Shown: positions 1-7,605 of the stretch, in pieces
How positions within the stretch are numbered: the first letter of the stretch is position 1
How the letters are laid out: each line of letters opens with the position of its first letter
Assembly: GCA_012960755.1 (NCBI GenBank)
Contig: DUAT01000119.1
Location: forward strand, 62,001-126,000
DNA length: 64,000 bases
Direction: 5' to 3'
Source: Gammaproteobacteria bacterium
GTDB lineage: Bacteria; Pseudomonadota; Gammaproteobacteria; Pseudomonadales; Azotimanducaceae_A
The notes under the pieces: generated by a model
Databases searched by the model: none
What the model was told of the DNA's origin: nothing
Seen by the model: the letters and a program-made list of their open reading frames with translations, nothing else
Made by a program: the position numbers and the translations under genes

Positions 1-2
1 AC

Positions 3-761
3 CATGAACGATTTAATTTTCATGGCAGTACCGCAAGCACCGGCGGTTCTGCGCCGCTGTTGATTGTCAGCGGCTCGCTGGTCGACGAGATTGGAATGAA
101 CGCCGGGGTCAATCTGTTTGGACCGGGCAATCGTGCGAATGCGACCATTGGCCGGGCTGTTCGTTTGACGTTGATGAACGTGTTCCGCATGACTCCTGGG
201 ATCTCGGACAAATCAACCCAGGGCAACCCTGGCAAGTACAGTTTTTGTATTGCCGAACGTGCAGACTGCAATCCATGGGCATCTTTGGCAGAGGAACAAG
301 GTTACCCAGATGGCGTAAGCTCAGTCACGGTTTTTGCAGGTGCAGGGTTCTGTAATGTCGAAAACCATGGCGGCAACAGCCCCGAGGCTGTCCTTGATTC
401 GATGGCAGACGCGATGGCCAACTACGGTTGTATCAGCCTTGGACAAAGCGTCGTAGTTCTAGCCCCCGAACACGTAAATATTGTTGCCAGAGACGGGTGG
501 TCTAAAGCTGAAGTGCAGACTTACCTGTTTGAAAAAGCTCAGCGCCCGGTTGATGGAATGAAACGTGTTGGTAAATTCGTTGAGGGAGAATACAAGAAAC
601 AGGGCCAGCTCGAAATGCACCGTGGTTTGTCACCATCAGATATTGCAATCACGGTGGGTGGCGGTGATGCAGGTGGACATTCCGCGTTCATTCCATCCTG
701 GAGTCGCTCCCGTGGATCTATCATGCAACATCAGCCCATAGGCGTGTGCATTGACTGTTAG
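3..761 (+). CDS. UGSC-linked conserved protein, 5' end outside window
   Basis: The frame is open from the first bases of the window to the stop at 761, so the gene begins upstream. About 250 residues are visible. The protein is glycine rich, has no signal peptide or membrane segment in the visible part, and ends in a GVCIDC tail with a CxxC pair. Other cysteines sit in the SFCIAERADCNPWA and GFCNVENHGG stretches. I do not recognise a named domain. It ends 39 bases before the UGSC selenoprotein gene on the same strand, so the two probably form one transcript. The thiol-rich tail and this neighbour suggest a redox or organic-substrate role shared with the selenoprotein, but that is inference from position. 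Confidence 0.7.
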   Translation, partial: HERFNFHGSTASTGGSAPLLIVSGSLVDEIGMNAGVNLFGPGNRANATIGRAVRLTLMNVFRMTPGISDKSTQGNPGKYSFCIAERADCNPWASLAEEQGYPDGVSSVTVFAGAGFCNVENHGGNSPEAVLDSMADAMANYGCISLGQSVVVLAPEHVNIVARDGWSKAEVQTYLFEKAQRPVDGMKRVGKFVEGEYKKQGQLEMHRGLSPSDIAITVGGGDAGGHSAFIPSWSRSRGSIMQHQPIGVCIDC

Positions 762-800
762 TAGCCACCATTAAAAGCCACCTCCAAAGGTAAATTCACG

Positions 801-1322
801 ATGAAACTCGTAGATCCAACCGTTACCAGCAGTCAGGTGAATAATCGCCGAGCGCCAGCTCTGACGACATTGCAGGGCAAAACCATTGGACTATTGTCGA
901 ACAGGAAACTGAACGCCGATTTACTGTTGCAGGAGACTGCCGCCTGTTTGATTCGCCGCCATGGTGGACGAGCTCTATCCATGGCCCACAAGGCCAATCC
1001 AAGCGCCCCGGCCCCGGCTGATAAACTGACTGACCTGTCACCTGAATGCGACTACCTGCTCACGGCAACCGGGGACTGAGGCAGTTGTTCAACGTGCAGT
1101 TTGCATGACGGCATTACCTTTGAACAAACAGGCAAACGGGCTGCGGTCTTGTGCACCAAACCATTTGTCGTCACCGCAGGTAATATTGCGAGGGTAATGG
1201 GCTTGCCTGATTACCCGTTTGTTGTTCTCGATCATCCTATTGGCAGTTGTACCCCGGAAGAGATCCGTCAGAAAGCGGAATATGCCGCTGACCAGGCAGA
1301 ACGAATCCTATTGGGAGAGTGA
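801..1322 (+). CDS. UGSC-family selenoprotein (in-frame UGA = Sec)
   Basis: The ATG at 801 follows an AAAGGT ribosome site. The frame meets TGA at 1077-1079 and continues without another stop to 1322, giving 173 residues with Sec at 93. The motif is GD-U-G-S-C-STCSLHDG, the signature after which the UGSC family is named, so the TGA is read as selenocysteine rather than as a stop. Residues after it (FEQTGKRAAVLCTKPF, VMGLPDYPFVVLDHPIG) look like normal coding sequence, and codon use does not change across the TGA. The family is known from selenoproteome surveys of marine bacteria; its reaction is not established. A small hairpin lies 14-31 bases after the TGA. The upstream neighbour is a conserved cysteine-containing protein 39 bases away. 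A gene caller would give two fragments, 801-1079 and 1101-1322. Confidence 0.88.
1081..1110 (+). promoter_or_regulatory. Candidate bacterial SECIS hairpin of the UGSC gene
   Basis: Directly after the Sec TGA (1077-1079) two alternative small stems can form. One is GTTG/CAAC with a two-base loop (1084-1093). The other is CGTGCA...TGC/ACG around a GTT loop at 1099-1101, about 20 bases after the TGA. Bacterial SECIS elements are short stems within the coding region just downstream of UGA, with a GU in the apical loop. The second stem fits that placement. The fold was judged by eye only. Confidence 0.4.
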
Positions 1323-1349
1323 TAGTGGTACAGTATCATTAAGCGTTAC

Positions 1350-1862
1350 ATAAGACGGCGAGATTTCGTAAAAGGTAGCGCTGTAGTTTTAGCAATACTC
1401 GCAACGGGTGGTTGTATGAAAACAATCCCAACCCCAACACCGGTTATAACGACTAAAACCGGTAAGTTGCAGGGAGAGATCGTTAGGGGTGTGCACAGAT
1501 TTCTGAATCCCGTATGCCGATCCACCATTCGGTGAAAAGAGATGGCTGTCACCAACTCATCGGTCTCGTTGGGAAGACATCTTGCCGACCACACGGTACG
1601 GCGCTATCTGCCCACAAACAGATGGCATCGGTTTTGGTCTGCCTGAAGAAGGCGAAGACTGCCTTAACCTGAACGTTTGGACTCCTGATCCATCGGGCGG
1701 TGGGCTACCCGTTATGGTCTGGTCGATTCGACCCTCACGAGCGAGTTGGTGCGCCACCTCAAACGACCCGGGATGGTTGCCTCGGATCTTACGATCAGTT
1801 GAATTCACCTTATTATCCTGATTGACAGTTTCCTGCTGCGGTTACTGCCACGACGGGAATAA
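1350..1862 (+). pseudogene. Dead Tat-lipoprotein type-B carboxylesterase
   Basis: Read across frames, this stretch gives a twin-arginine lipoprotein signal (RRRDFVKGSAVVLAILATGG then Cys), then TKTGKLQGEIVRGVHRFL, then in another frame IPYADPPFGEKRW, and finally EEGEDCLNLNVWTPDPSGGG. These are the standard N-terminal blocks of the carboxylesterase type B family. A possible start is ATA (1350) where ATG is expected. A stop and frameshift sit near 1502 in the FLGIPYA block. After VMVW the frame changes again and no HGGG oxyanion block is found. Only the first fifth of a normal roughly 500-residue enzyme remains. Downstream, 1862-2048 shows nothing recognisable. Confidence 0.7.
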
Positions 1863-2048
1863 CTTAACGGGACCTTTTCGTACAATTGCATCAGCACAAT
1901 TGAACACGCACGATCAAACGCCTGTCTTCCATTCATGTAGGGAGGAAAAAGCAAAAGGAGTTTATCGGTTCTATTCAGGGGCTTTCACGATCACTTATAC
2001 AATACCCAATCTTCACAACGTTATGTTGAAAGACAGAGCCGTCGTTGT

Positions 2049-2378
2049 TCAATAGGGATTTGGATCGTATTTTGGTCCACACATCATCTCGGCTCTATGA
2101 TTTCGATCAATTTCATCAAGCGTCCTTCTTAACTGGACCCGATCTTCCTCGGACACTCTGCTGCGACACACCGTGCGTTGAAAATGAGTCCCGGTGACAT
2201 GTTCCCGTTCGCAGATCATGACGGGTTGGGGTCGTTCGAGTTCAACTTGTGCACTTTGGGTTTCATCAATTGGCAGGGGCGGCGGTACGCTGGATTCCTC
2301 AACGGGTGTACTCAATGGCTGAGTTGAACAAGCATATAGCGCAGATAACACCGTAAATATCAAAAGGGACTTACTCAT
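2049..2378 (-). CDS. Small periplasmic lipoprotein of unknown function
   Basis: A 109-residue protein with a clear lipoprotein signal: MSKSLLIFTVLSALYAC, lipobox L-Y-A-C with the acylated Cys at position 17. The ATG is preceded by GGGAGG at a good distance. The mature part has a proline-rich stretch (ESSVPPPLPIDE), then a cysteine-containing region (VMICEREHVTGTHFQRTVCR) and a charged helix (RVQLRRTLDEIDRNHRAEM). No known domain was recognised. Cys-containing ICEREHVTGTH...C arrangements occur in small hypothetical lipoproteins of gammaproteobacteria. It stands alone between two remnants of other genes. Confidence 0.65.
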   Translation of the reverse strand: MSKSLLIFTVLSALYACSTQPLSTPVEESSVPPPLPIDETQSAQVELERPQPVMICEREHVTGTHFQRTVCRSRVSEEDRVQLRRTLDEIDRNHRAEMMCGPKYDPNPY

Positions 2379-2499
2379 AGCTAGCCTCCCATGAGTGACG
2401 TCATGGGATAGAGATTACTCCAAGATGCACGTTGGTACAAACGACGAAAGTCTCGTGGTTTGCTCGAAGAAACAGGTCAGGACCTCTACTGATAAGATC

Positions 2500-2690
2500 G
2501 GTATCGGCACCACTTTCCATTGTTTGTGATAACGATCGTCACGCCACGTAACATTGCGAGGGTAATGGGCCTGCCTGATTACCCGTTTGTTAGTCTCGAT
2601 CATCCTATTGGCAGTTGTACCCCTGAAGAGATCTAAAGCGGAATATGCCGCTGACCAGGCTGAACGAATCCTATTGGGGGAGGAGTAATA
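2500..2690 (+). pseudogene. Decayed partial copy of the UGSC selenoprotein 3' end
   Basis: From about 2549 to 2690 the DNA repeats the last part of the UGSC gene (1184-1322) almost base for base: the ATTGCGAGGGTAATGGG block, the codons for LPDYPF, DHPIGSCTPEEI, and the AEYAADQAERILLG tail. Similarity seems to fade upstream of about 2500. A net five-base deletion after GAGATC at about 2634 creates TAA and shifts the frame, and there is no UGSC motif here, so this copy cannot make the selenoprotein. It is a direct repeat in the same orientation, about 1.37 kb from the intact copy. Confidence 0.85.
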
Positions 2691-2775
2691 AAATTCGGGG
2701 TGAAACCTGATCTCATCCACCACATTGGCGAAAAAACGACATTTTTCGAATCGATGCAGACAGCAGCAGCCTGTT

Positions 2776-3783
2776 CTAACTAACCTTTGGTTGTTGAACT
2801 TGAATTGCTTCTATTCGGGCCATGAGATCTCTCCACCTGACATCGTCTTTTAACTGCAACTGCCAGGCACTTACCCAGTATTTATCCTCATCGGTTCTGG
2901 GTCCGCCGTTGTCCAGAATTTCACTGATCGACGTTTCAACATAACCCATAAAGTCGGGACGACGTCCATCGATGTCATCAAAATTGTATTCCTTAGCGAG
3001 ATCCCAGCTGGAAAATACGCCACCGGATTTTGTCGCAATATTTGGGTCCGCAGCTAATACCGCGACTGCGCGACCCACGAAGCAGGGCGTTTCTGACTCA
3101 CAAAACCCCTGGGCTTTTTCAGCTGCATCCATCCATGTTGCTTCCGTCACACCTAAATTATCGAGCATCATTTCGGATCGTAAAAATCCCGGTGTCAGGG
3201 CCAGTACATTGATGCCCTTGGATTTGAGTTCACTCGCCAGGGCAAATGCAAAACGAATCAACTGGTTCTTCACCAGGTCATAGAACAGGTTTCCCCTATA
3301 CCCGGCATGATCACCATCGGTAATCTCGATAATTAAGCCTGCTTTCTGTTCCAGCATTAATGGCACAGCGAAGCGGCTGGTAAGAATGTGCGTCCTGACC
3401 GCGGTATCAAGAAAACTAAACCCCAACGCTAGATCGGCTTCCCAGAATGGCTTCCACTCTGCAAGATTCTCGCCGCCGATGTCGTTTACCAAAAGATCCA
3501 GTTGGCCGTGTTGGTCTTTGACCCGAGCGAACAATGACTCAACGTCTTCAGCCCTGCTGTGGTCAGTACGCACGGCGATGCCGTGACCACCGGCTTCTGT
3601 CACCAGAACAGCAGTTTCATCAATGGTTTCCTGGCGACCGATGTCAGACAAGTTACCGGTTGTGCTTCTGCCGGAACAGTAAACGATAGCGCCTGCCTCT
3701 CCCAGCATCCGGGCAATGCCGCGCCCCGCGCCCCGGGTTGCACCGGCGACGACGGCGATTTTCCCCTGTAGTGGCTTATCCAT
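2776..3783 (-). CDS. SDR family oxidoreductase
   Basis: A 335-residue short-chain dehydrogenase/reductase. The nucleotide-binding glycine motif GATRGAGRGIA lies at residues 14-24, the NDIGG element (usually NNAG) near 104-108, and the active-site Tyr and Lys appear as YDLVK. It is longer than a usual 250-residue SDR, with an extra C-terminal 60-70 residues (VSAWQLQLKDDVRWRDLMARI) seen in some SDR subgroups. The substrate cannot be told from sequence. It is transcribed divergently from the PhaE-like gene, with about 140 bases between them. Confidence 0.88.
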   Translation of the reverse strand: MDKPLQGKIAVVAGATRGAGRGIARMLGEAGAIVYCSGRSTTGNLSDIGRQETIDETAVLVTEAGGHGIAVRTDHSRAEDVESLFARVKDQHGQLDLLVNDIGGENLAEWKPFWEADLALGFSFLDTAVRTHILTSRFAVPLMLEQKAGLIIEITDGDHAGYRGNLFYDLVKNQLIRFAFALASELKSKGINVLALTPGFLRSEMMLDNLGVTEATWMDAAEKAQGFCESETPCFVGRAVAVLAADPNIATKSGGVFSSWDLAKEYNFDDIDGRRPDFMGYVETSISEILDNGGPRTDEDKYWVSAWQLQLKDDVRWRDLMARIEAIQVQQPKVS

Positions 3784-3922
3784 AGGTCACACCTGTGCCA
3801 TTGTGAATCTGAACGTTAGCACATCACTGCTGACATCCTTATGGCAGTAATAAGACTCAGAACCGCTAACCTGTGATATCGTTCTCATGAAGCAAAAGCG
3901 GTCAAAAAAGGAACATACCCTC

Positions 3923-4321
3923 ATGGCAGATGACAAACCCAACCTGGATCTCGCAGCACAGTTCCAGGAGTACGTGACCCAATGGGAGCGATCAGTTGAC
4001 AAGGCTTACAACGATTTCATGGGAACTGAACAATACAGTCAGTCGATGAACCAATTTCAGAATTTGCAGCTGCAGATGCAAACCCGTTTTAAGGAAACCA
4101 TGACCGACCAGCTGCTGAACGTTAACATGCCAAGTCGGGATGATGTTCTACAAATCGGTGAAAATGTTCGAATGCTCACTGACAGGCTTACCCGAATGGA
4201 AGAGAAGCTTGATCAGCTGTTGGATCCCGAAGGTCAGCGCGTTGCGACAAAACGTCCATCGCCACCCAGAACAAAGACGCCAACGCCCAAGGCAGATTCA
4301 GCAGACGCACCCAAGGAGTGA
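3923..4321 (+). CDS. PhaE/PhaR-like polyhydroxyalkanoate synthase subunit
   Basis: A 132-residue mostly helical protein starting at the ATG at 3923, which has AAAAAGG upstream; an earlier in-frame ATG at 3887 lacks a ribosome site. Features: a hydrophilic N-terminus, a central coiled-coil region (GENVRMLTDRLTRMEEKLDQLL), then a Pro/Thr/Lys-rich tail (RPSPPRTKTPTPK). It sits 6 bases before a 359-residue PHA synthase of the short class that needs a small partner subunit. The coiled coil near the C-terminus and the position match PhaE/PhaR-type subunits, though PhaE proteins are often longer. The assignment rests mostly on neighbourhood. Confidence 0.65.
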   Translation: MADDKPNLDLAAQFQEYVTQWERSVDKAYNDFMGTEQYSQSMNQFQNLQLQMQTRFKETMTDQLLNVNMPSRDDVLQIGENVRMLTDRLTRMEEKLDQLLDPEGQRVATKRPSPPRTKTPTPKADSADAPKE

Positions 4322-4327
4322 TCGCTT

Positions 4328-5407
4328 ATGGTAGCCAAAGAGACGGATGACAATCAGCTAATGTCCCAGATGCAGGACCTGGTCCAGAAAACTATTCAGC
4401 GAACAATTAAGGGGGTCCAGTTTGTTAATTCAGCACCGGCAAGTGTTGGGTTGACACCCAAGGATCTGATATACAGCCGGGGTACACTCAGGCTCTACCA
4501 CTATCATCCCATGTCTGATGAGATTTATCGGGTACCGATAATGATTGTTATGGCGACGACCAATCGTGGCTATCTCTTTGATCTGCTGCCTGGTCAAAGC
4601 ATGGTGGAGTTCCTGTTGAAACGCGGCTTCGATGTCTATGTCGTGGACTGGGAACCCCCAATGCCATCAGAAAGAGGTTTACGCCTGGCTGATTACACGG
4701 ATGATTTTCTTCCAACCTGCGTCCAAAAGATTGAAGCGGATTGTGGCGAGCCTGATGTCAGCATTGTGGGATATTGCCAGGGTGGAGTTCTCTCGCTGAT
4801 TTATGCCGCAACCCATACCGAAGGTCCTCTGAAGAACCTTGTTTGCCTGACGACGCCGGTAAACCAGGCAGAAATGGGGTTGTTCAAAATCTGGTCCGAT
4901 GAGAGGTATCTGGATGTGGATCAGTTGGTTGACAGCCTCGGCATCATTCCCGGCGAGTTTATTGAACGAGGATTCGAGATGTTGCGTCCAGCGCAAAAAA
5001 CTGCGGGTCAGCTCAGATTATGGAATCAAATATGGGACGATGAATATGTTCGGTCCTACCAGGCTTTTGAGCGCTGGGGTAACGAGACACTGCCCCTTGC
5101 CGGTGAATACTATCGTGATACGACGAAGGAATTGCTCTGGGGAAACAAGCTCTATAAGGGTACGCTGAAGATCAACGGCAAAGATGCGAACCTGGCTAAC
5201 CTTAAGATTCCCGTCATGAATGTAATGGCGGAGCATGATCATATTGCGCCTTACAAATCCACCAAGCCACTTCTTGACCTTGTTGGTTCGCAAGACAAGG
5301 AGGAACTTGTGTTGAAAGGTGGGCATGTCAGCCTTATCGCCGGTCCAAGAGCGGTGAAGCGTATGTGGCCTGCACTTGAGACCTGGTTGTCGGAGCGATC
5401 AGTATGA
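4328..5407 (+). CDS. phaC: Class III-type poly(3-hydroxyalkanoate) synthase PhaC
   Basis: This enzyme polymerises 3-hydroxyacyl-CoA into storage polyester on the granule surface. It has 359 residues, the length of class III/IV PhaC rather than the 560-residue class I enzymes. The lipase-like box is GYCQGG with catalytic Cys at residue 150. The catalytic Asp is expected in AEHDHIAPYK and the His in KGGHVSL. The conserved TTPVN and YVVDWEPP blocks are present. The gene follows the PhaE-like gene by 6 bases and overlaps the GNAT gene by four bases, so the three are likely one operon. No phaA or phaB is nearby, although the adjacent SDR is a possible reductase. Confidence 0.92.
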   Translation: MVAKETDDNQLMSQMQDLVQKTIQRTIKGVQFVNSAPASVGLTPKDLIYSRGTLRLYHYHPMSDEIYRVPIMIVMATTNRGYLFDLLPGQSMVEFLLKRGFDVYVVDWEPPMPSERGLRLADYTDDFLPTCVQKIEADCGEPDVSIVGYCQGGVLSLIYAATHTEGPLKNLVCLTTPVNQAEMGLFKIWSDERYLDVDQLVDSLGIIPGEFIERGFEMLRPAQKTAGQLRLWNQIWDDEYVRSYQAFERWGNETLPLAGEYYRDTTKELLWGNKLYKGTLKINGKDANLANLKIPVMNVMAEHDHIAPYKSTKPLLDLVGSQDKEELVLKGGHVSLIAGPRAVKRMWPALETWLSERSV

Positions 5408-6003
5408 GTGATCTGGACGGAAGATACCCTGTTGAGGTGACGCTGAAGGGTGAATCCATTGGACTCTCACTGTTAACCGGTAGTGACAAAGACGATGTTT
5501 TCGAATTTGTCAGCCAATTACCCTCCCATGACCTCTTGTTTCTGGCCCGGGACATTCAGGAACCGAAAGTGGTCGCCGCCTGGCTGAAGCAAATCGAAGC
5601 AGGCGAAATTGTCAGCGTGGTTGCCAGACGGGGAGATCAAATTGTCGGCACGACCGCGGTTGTGATAGACAAGTTGTCTTTTTCAGCTCATGTCGGTGAA
5701 CTGCGGGTTCTTGTTGGGCAGGGCGTGCGCGATATTGGGCTGGGTAGAAAACTGATCCAGGAAGCGTTTCTCGTTGGCCTCGATTGCGGGCTTGAAAAGC
5801 TGACAGCCCGAATGACACTCGATCAGGATGCGGCTATCACGGTTTTTGAAGAATTAGGTTTCAGGCGGGAAGCGATGTTGAGGGACCATGTGAAAGATCG
5901 TGACGGTAAGAAACACGACCTGCTCATTCTGGGTCACGACGTCGAAGGATTCCTTGCCCAAATGCAGGCCTATGGTCTGGATGAGGCTGCGGGATCTGAG
6001 TGA
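5404..6003 (+). CDS. GNAT family N-acetyltransferase
   Basis: A 199-residue protein whose ATG overlaps the phaC stop (ATGA), suggesting translational coupling. The GNAT fold is visible: a mid-protein beta strand followed by the acetyl-CoA loop VGQGVRDIGLGRKLIQEAF, then LTARMTLDQDAAITVFEELGFRREAML, the usual C-terminal block. The first 90 residues include a phrase (SHDLLFLARDIQEPKVVAAWL) typical of longer GNAT proteins found in operons with other enzymes. The substrate is unknown. Coupling to phaC may reflect regulation of granule metabolism, but that is speculative. Confidence 0.85.
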   Translation: MSDLDGRYPVEVTLKGESIGLSLLTGSDKDDVFEFVSQLPSHDLLFLARDIQEPKVVAAWLKQIEAGEIVSVVARRGDQIVGTTAVVIDKLSFSAHVGELRVLVGQGVRDIGLGRKLIQEAFLVGLDCGLEKLTARMTLDQDAAITVFEELGFRREAMLRDHVKDRDGKKHDLLILGHDVEGFLAQMQAYGLDEAAGSE

Positions 6004-6009
6004 TTTGAT

Positions 6010-6516
6010 TTATTCAGCCGTGGCAAGATCCATCGTCTCGTCGAATGCTTCTGATACGTAACGTTTAAATTTCTCCACATCGGCAAGTCTTGGGTCTGCC
6101 GTGAATCCAAGCACCAGCTTTCCGTCGAAACTGCCAACCGAAACGCCCAGCCCCAGGTTTCCACTGAGCATCAGGGTGCCATAAATCGCTTCTACCCGGT
6201 AACCGGCCAGGTATTGTGTCCATGTCGGCCCTGGTACATTGGTCACGGTAAAATTGAAACCGCTCTGCACTGGTCGGAAACCGGCAGATGGCAAAACAGG
6301 TGCCGGATTCTGGGCCAACAAGGCCGTCGGATCATAGGGTGTTCCCACCCCGAGGGTTGACATCATTGACGCGGCAGGCACAGGCAACTGGGATTCGTCG
6401 TTGAAGTTGAAGGCCAGGAAAAACCCTGCTGTGTCGCGGAAAGCCTGGGTCGACTGGTGTTCTGATTGGGCGTAGAATAGCTGCTCCGGTTGTCCGGAGA
6501 ATTCCTGGGGGGGCAA
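6010..6516 (-). pseudogene. C-terminal remnant of a wax ester synthase/DGAT
   Basis: The 168 residues match the C-terminal (DUF1298-type) domain of the WS/DGAT acyltransferases: NFTVTNVPGP, QYLAGYRVEAIYG, LSGNLGLGVSVGSFDGKL and TADPRLADVEKFKRYV. The catalytic HHxxxDG motif belongs to the missing N-terminal domain. A normal enzyme has 450-500 residues, so about two-thirds is gone. The 5' end runs into the start of the RND adaptor gene on the other strand. It is therefore a fragment, probably not functional. Its presence beside phaC suggests that the lineage once made neutral storage lipid as well as PHA. Confidence 0.75.
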
Positions 6517-6519
6517 GTC

Positions 6520-7605
6520 GTGAAAACAACCTATACTATCGCATTAGTCATTGCGATAGTGCTATTACTTTGGCTGGCATCTGGCCAGTTTGCTGCTGAA
6601 CAGCCTGGTGAGACTGTCGCAGAATTTGATACTGCAGAAAAGAAAAAGCCCCGTGTTCGCACTCGAATCAGCCATGCTGAATATTATGTCTCACTGGTTG
6701 CCAGCAATGGCAATACACAGGCGAAACGCAGCGTTCAGATTAAATCAGAAACCAGCGGTCGAATAATCAAGCTGCCAGTAGAAAAAGGCGCAGTGGTCGA
6801 AAAGGGAGACATTCTCTGCGAGCTGGCGAAAGAAGATCGTGACATCAGGTACGAGAAGGCCAAGGCTTCACTTCGACACGCCAAGCTTGAGCACGAAGGA
6901 TTCCTCAAGTTGTCAAAACAGGGTTATCAGGCAGAAGTTAATATTGCCAATTCCCTGGTTAACCTCATCAATGCCCGTGCGGACCTGAAAACCCAGGAGC
7001 TTGATGTCAGCTACCGCACCATTCGCGCTCCCTTTCATGGAATCGTGCAGGAACGGCCCGTCGATATTGGCGACTTTCTGCAGAAAGGCAGTGTCTGTGC
7101 TGAAGTGCTTGATCCTGACCCCATGCTGGTGGTAGCCCACATATCAGAGCGGGAAATTGATAGCCTGGAAATTGGCAGCATAGCGCAGATTGAAGTAAGT
7201 TCAGGTAAAACAACCCGGGGAGAAATCAGCTTTATCAGCCATGCCGCCGATTCAATTACCCGGACTTACCGTATTGAAGTTGAGATTGTTAATAAAGACT
7301 TCGCCTTGAGGGATGGATTGTCAGCGAAAGTCTTTTTACCACGAGCGGCTGTTATGGCACATAGGGTCACGCCAGCATTGCTGTCTTTGAACGATGCGGG
7401 TGCAATTGGCATCAAGATTGTTAATGAAAAAGACGAGGTCAGGTTCGTTGAGGTCAATATCGCCAATGATACCACCAATGGCATTTGGTTGACTGGTTTG
7501 CCGCAAACCATGCGCGTGATTACGCTGGGCCAGGAACTGGTGTTTGACGGTCAGTATGTTGAGGTAGTCCCGGTTGATACCATGACGGTATCAGAGGCGA
7601 AATAA
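6520..7605 (+). CDS. RND efflux periplasmic adaptor (HlyD/MexA family)
   Basis: This is the membrane-fusion subunit of a tripartite efflux pump. A GTG start at 6520, just after a GGGGGG stretch, gives MKTTYTIALVIAIVLLLWL, a signal-anchor or signal peptide. The lipoyl-type barrel-sandwich halves are seen as SETSGRIIKLPVEKGAVVEKGDIL and YRTIRAPFHGIVQERPVDIGDFLQKG, with a coiled-coil hairpin between them (EKAKASLRHAKLEHEGFLKLSK). The beta-barrel domain follows. The stop overlaps the permease start (TAATG), so the pair is translationally coupled. No outer-membrane channel gene is in the window. An ATG at 6490 in frame is the less likely start. Confidence 0.9.
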   Translation: MKTTYTIALVIAIVLLLWLASGQFAAEQPGETVAEFDTAEKKKPRVRTRISHAEYYVSLVASNGNTQAKRSVQIKSETSGRIIKLPVEKGAVVEKGDILCELAKEDRDIRYEKAKASLRHAKLEHEGFLKLSKQGYQAEVNIANSLVNLINARADLKTQELDVSYRTIRAPFHGIVQERPVDIGDFLQKGSVCAEVLDPDPMLVVAHISEREIDSLEIGSIAQIEVSSGKTTRGEISFISHAADSITRTYRIEVEIVNKDFALRDGLSAKVFLPRAAVMAHRVTPALLSLNDAGAIGIKIVNEKDEVRFVEVNIANDTTNGIWLTGLPQTMRVITLGQELVFDGQYVEVVPVDTMTVSEAK

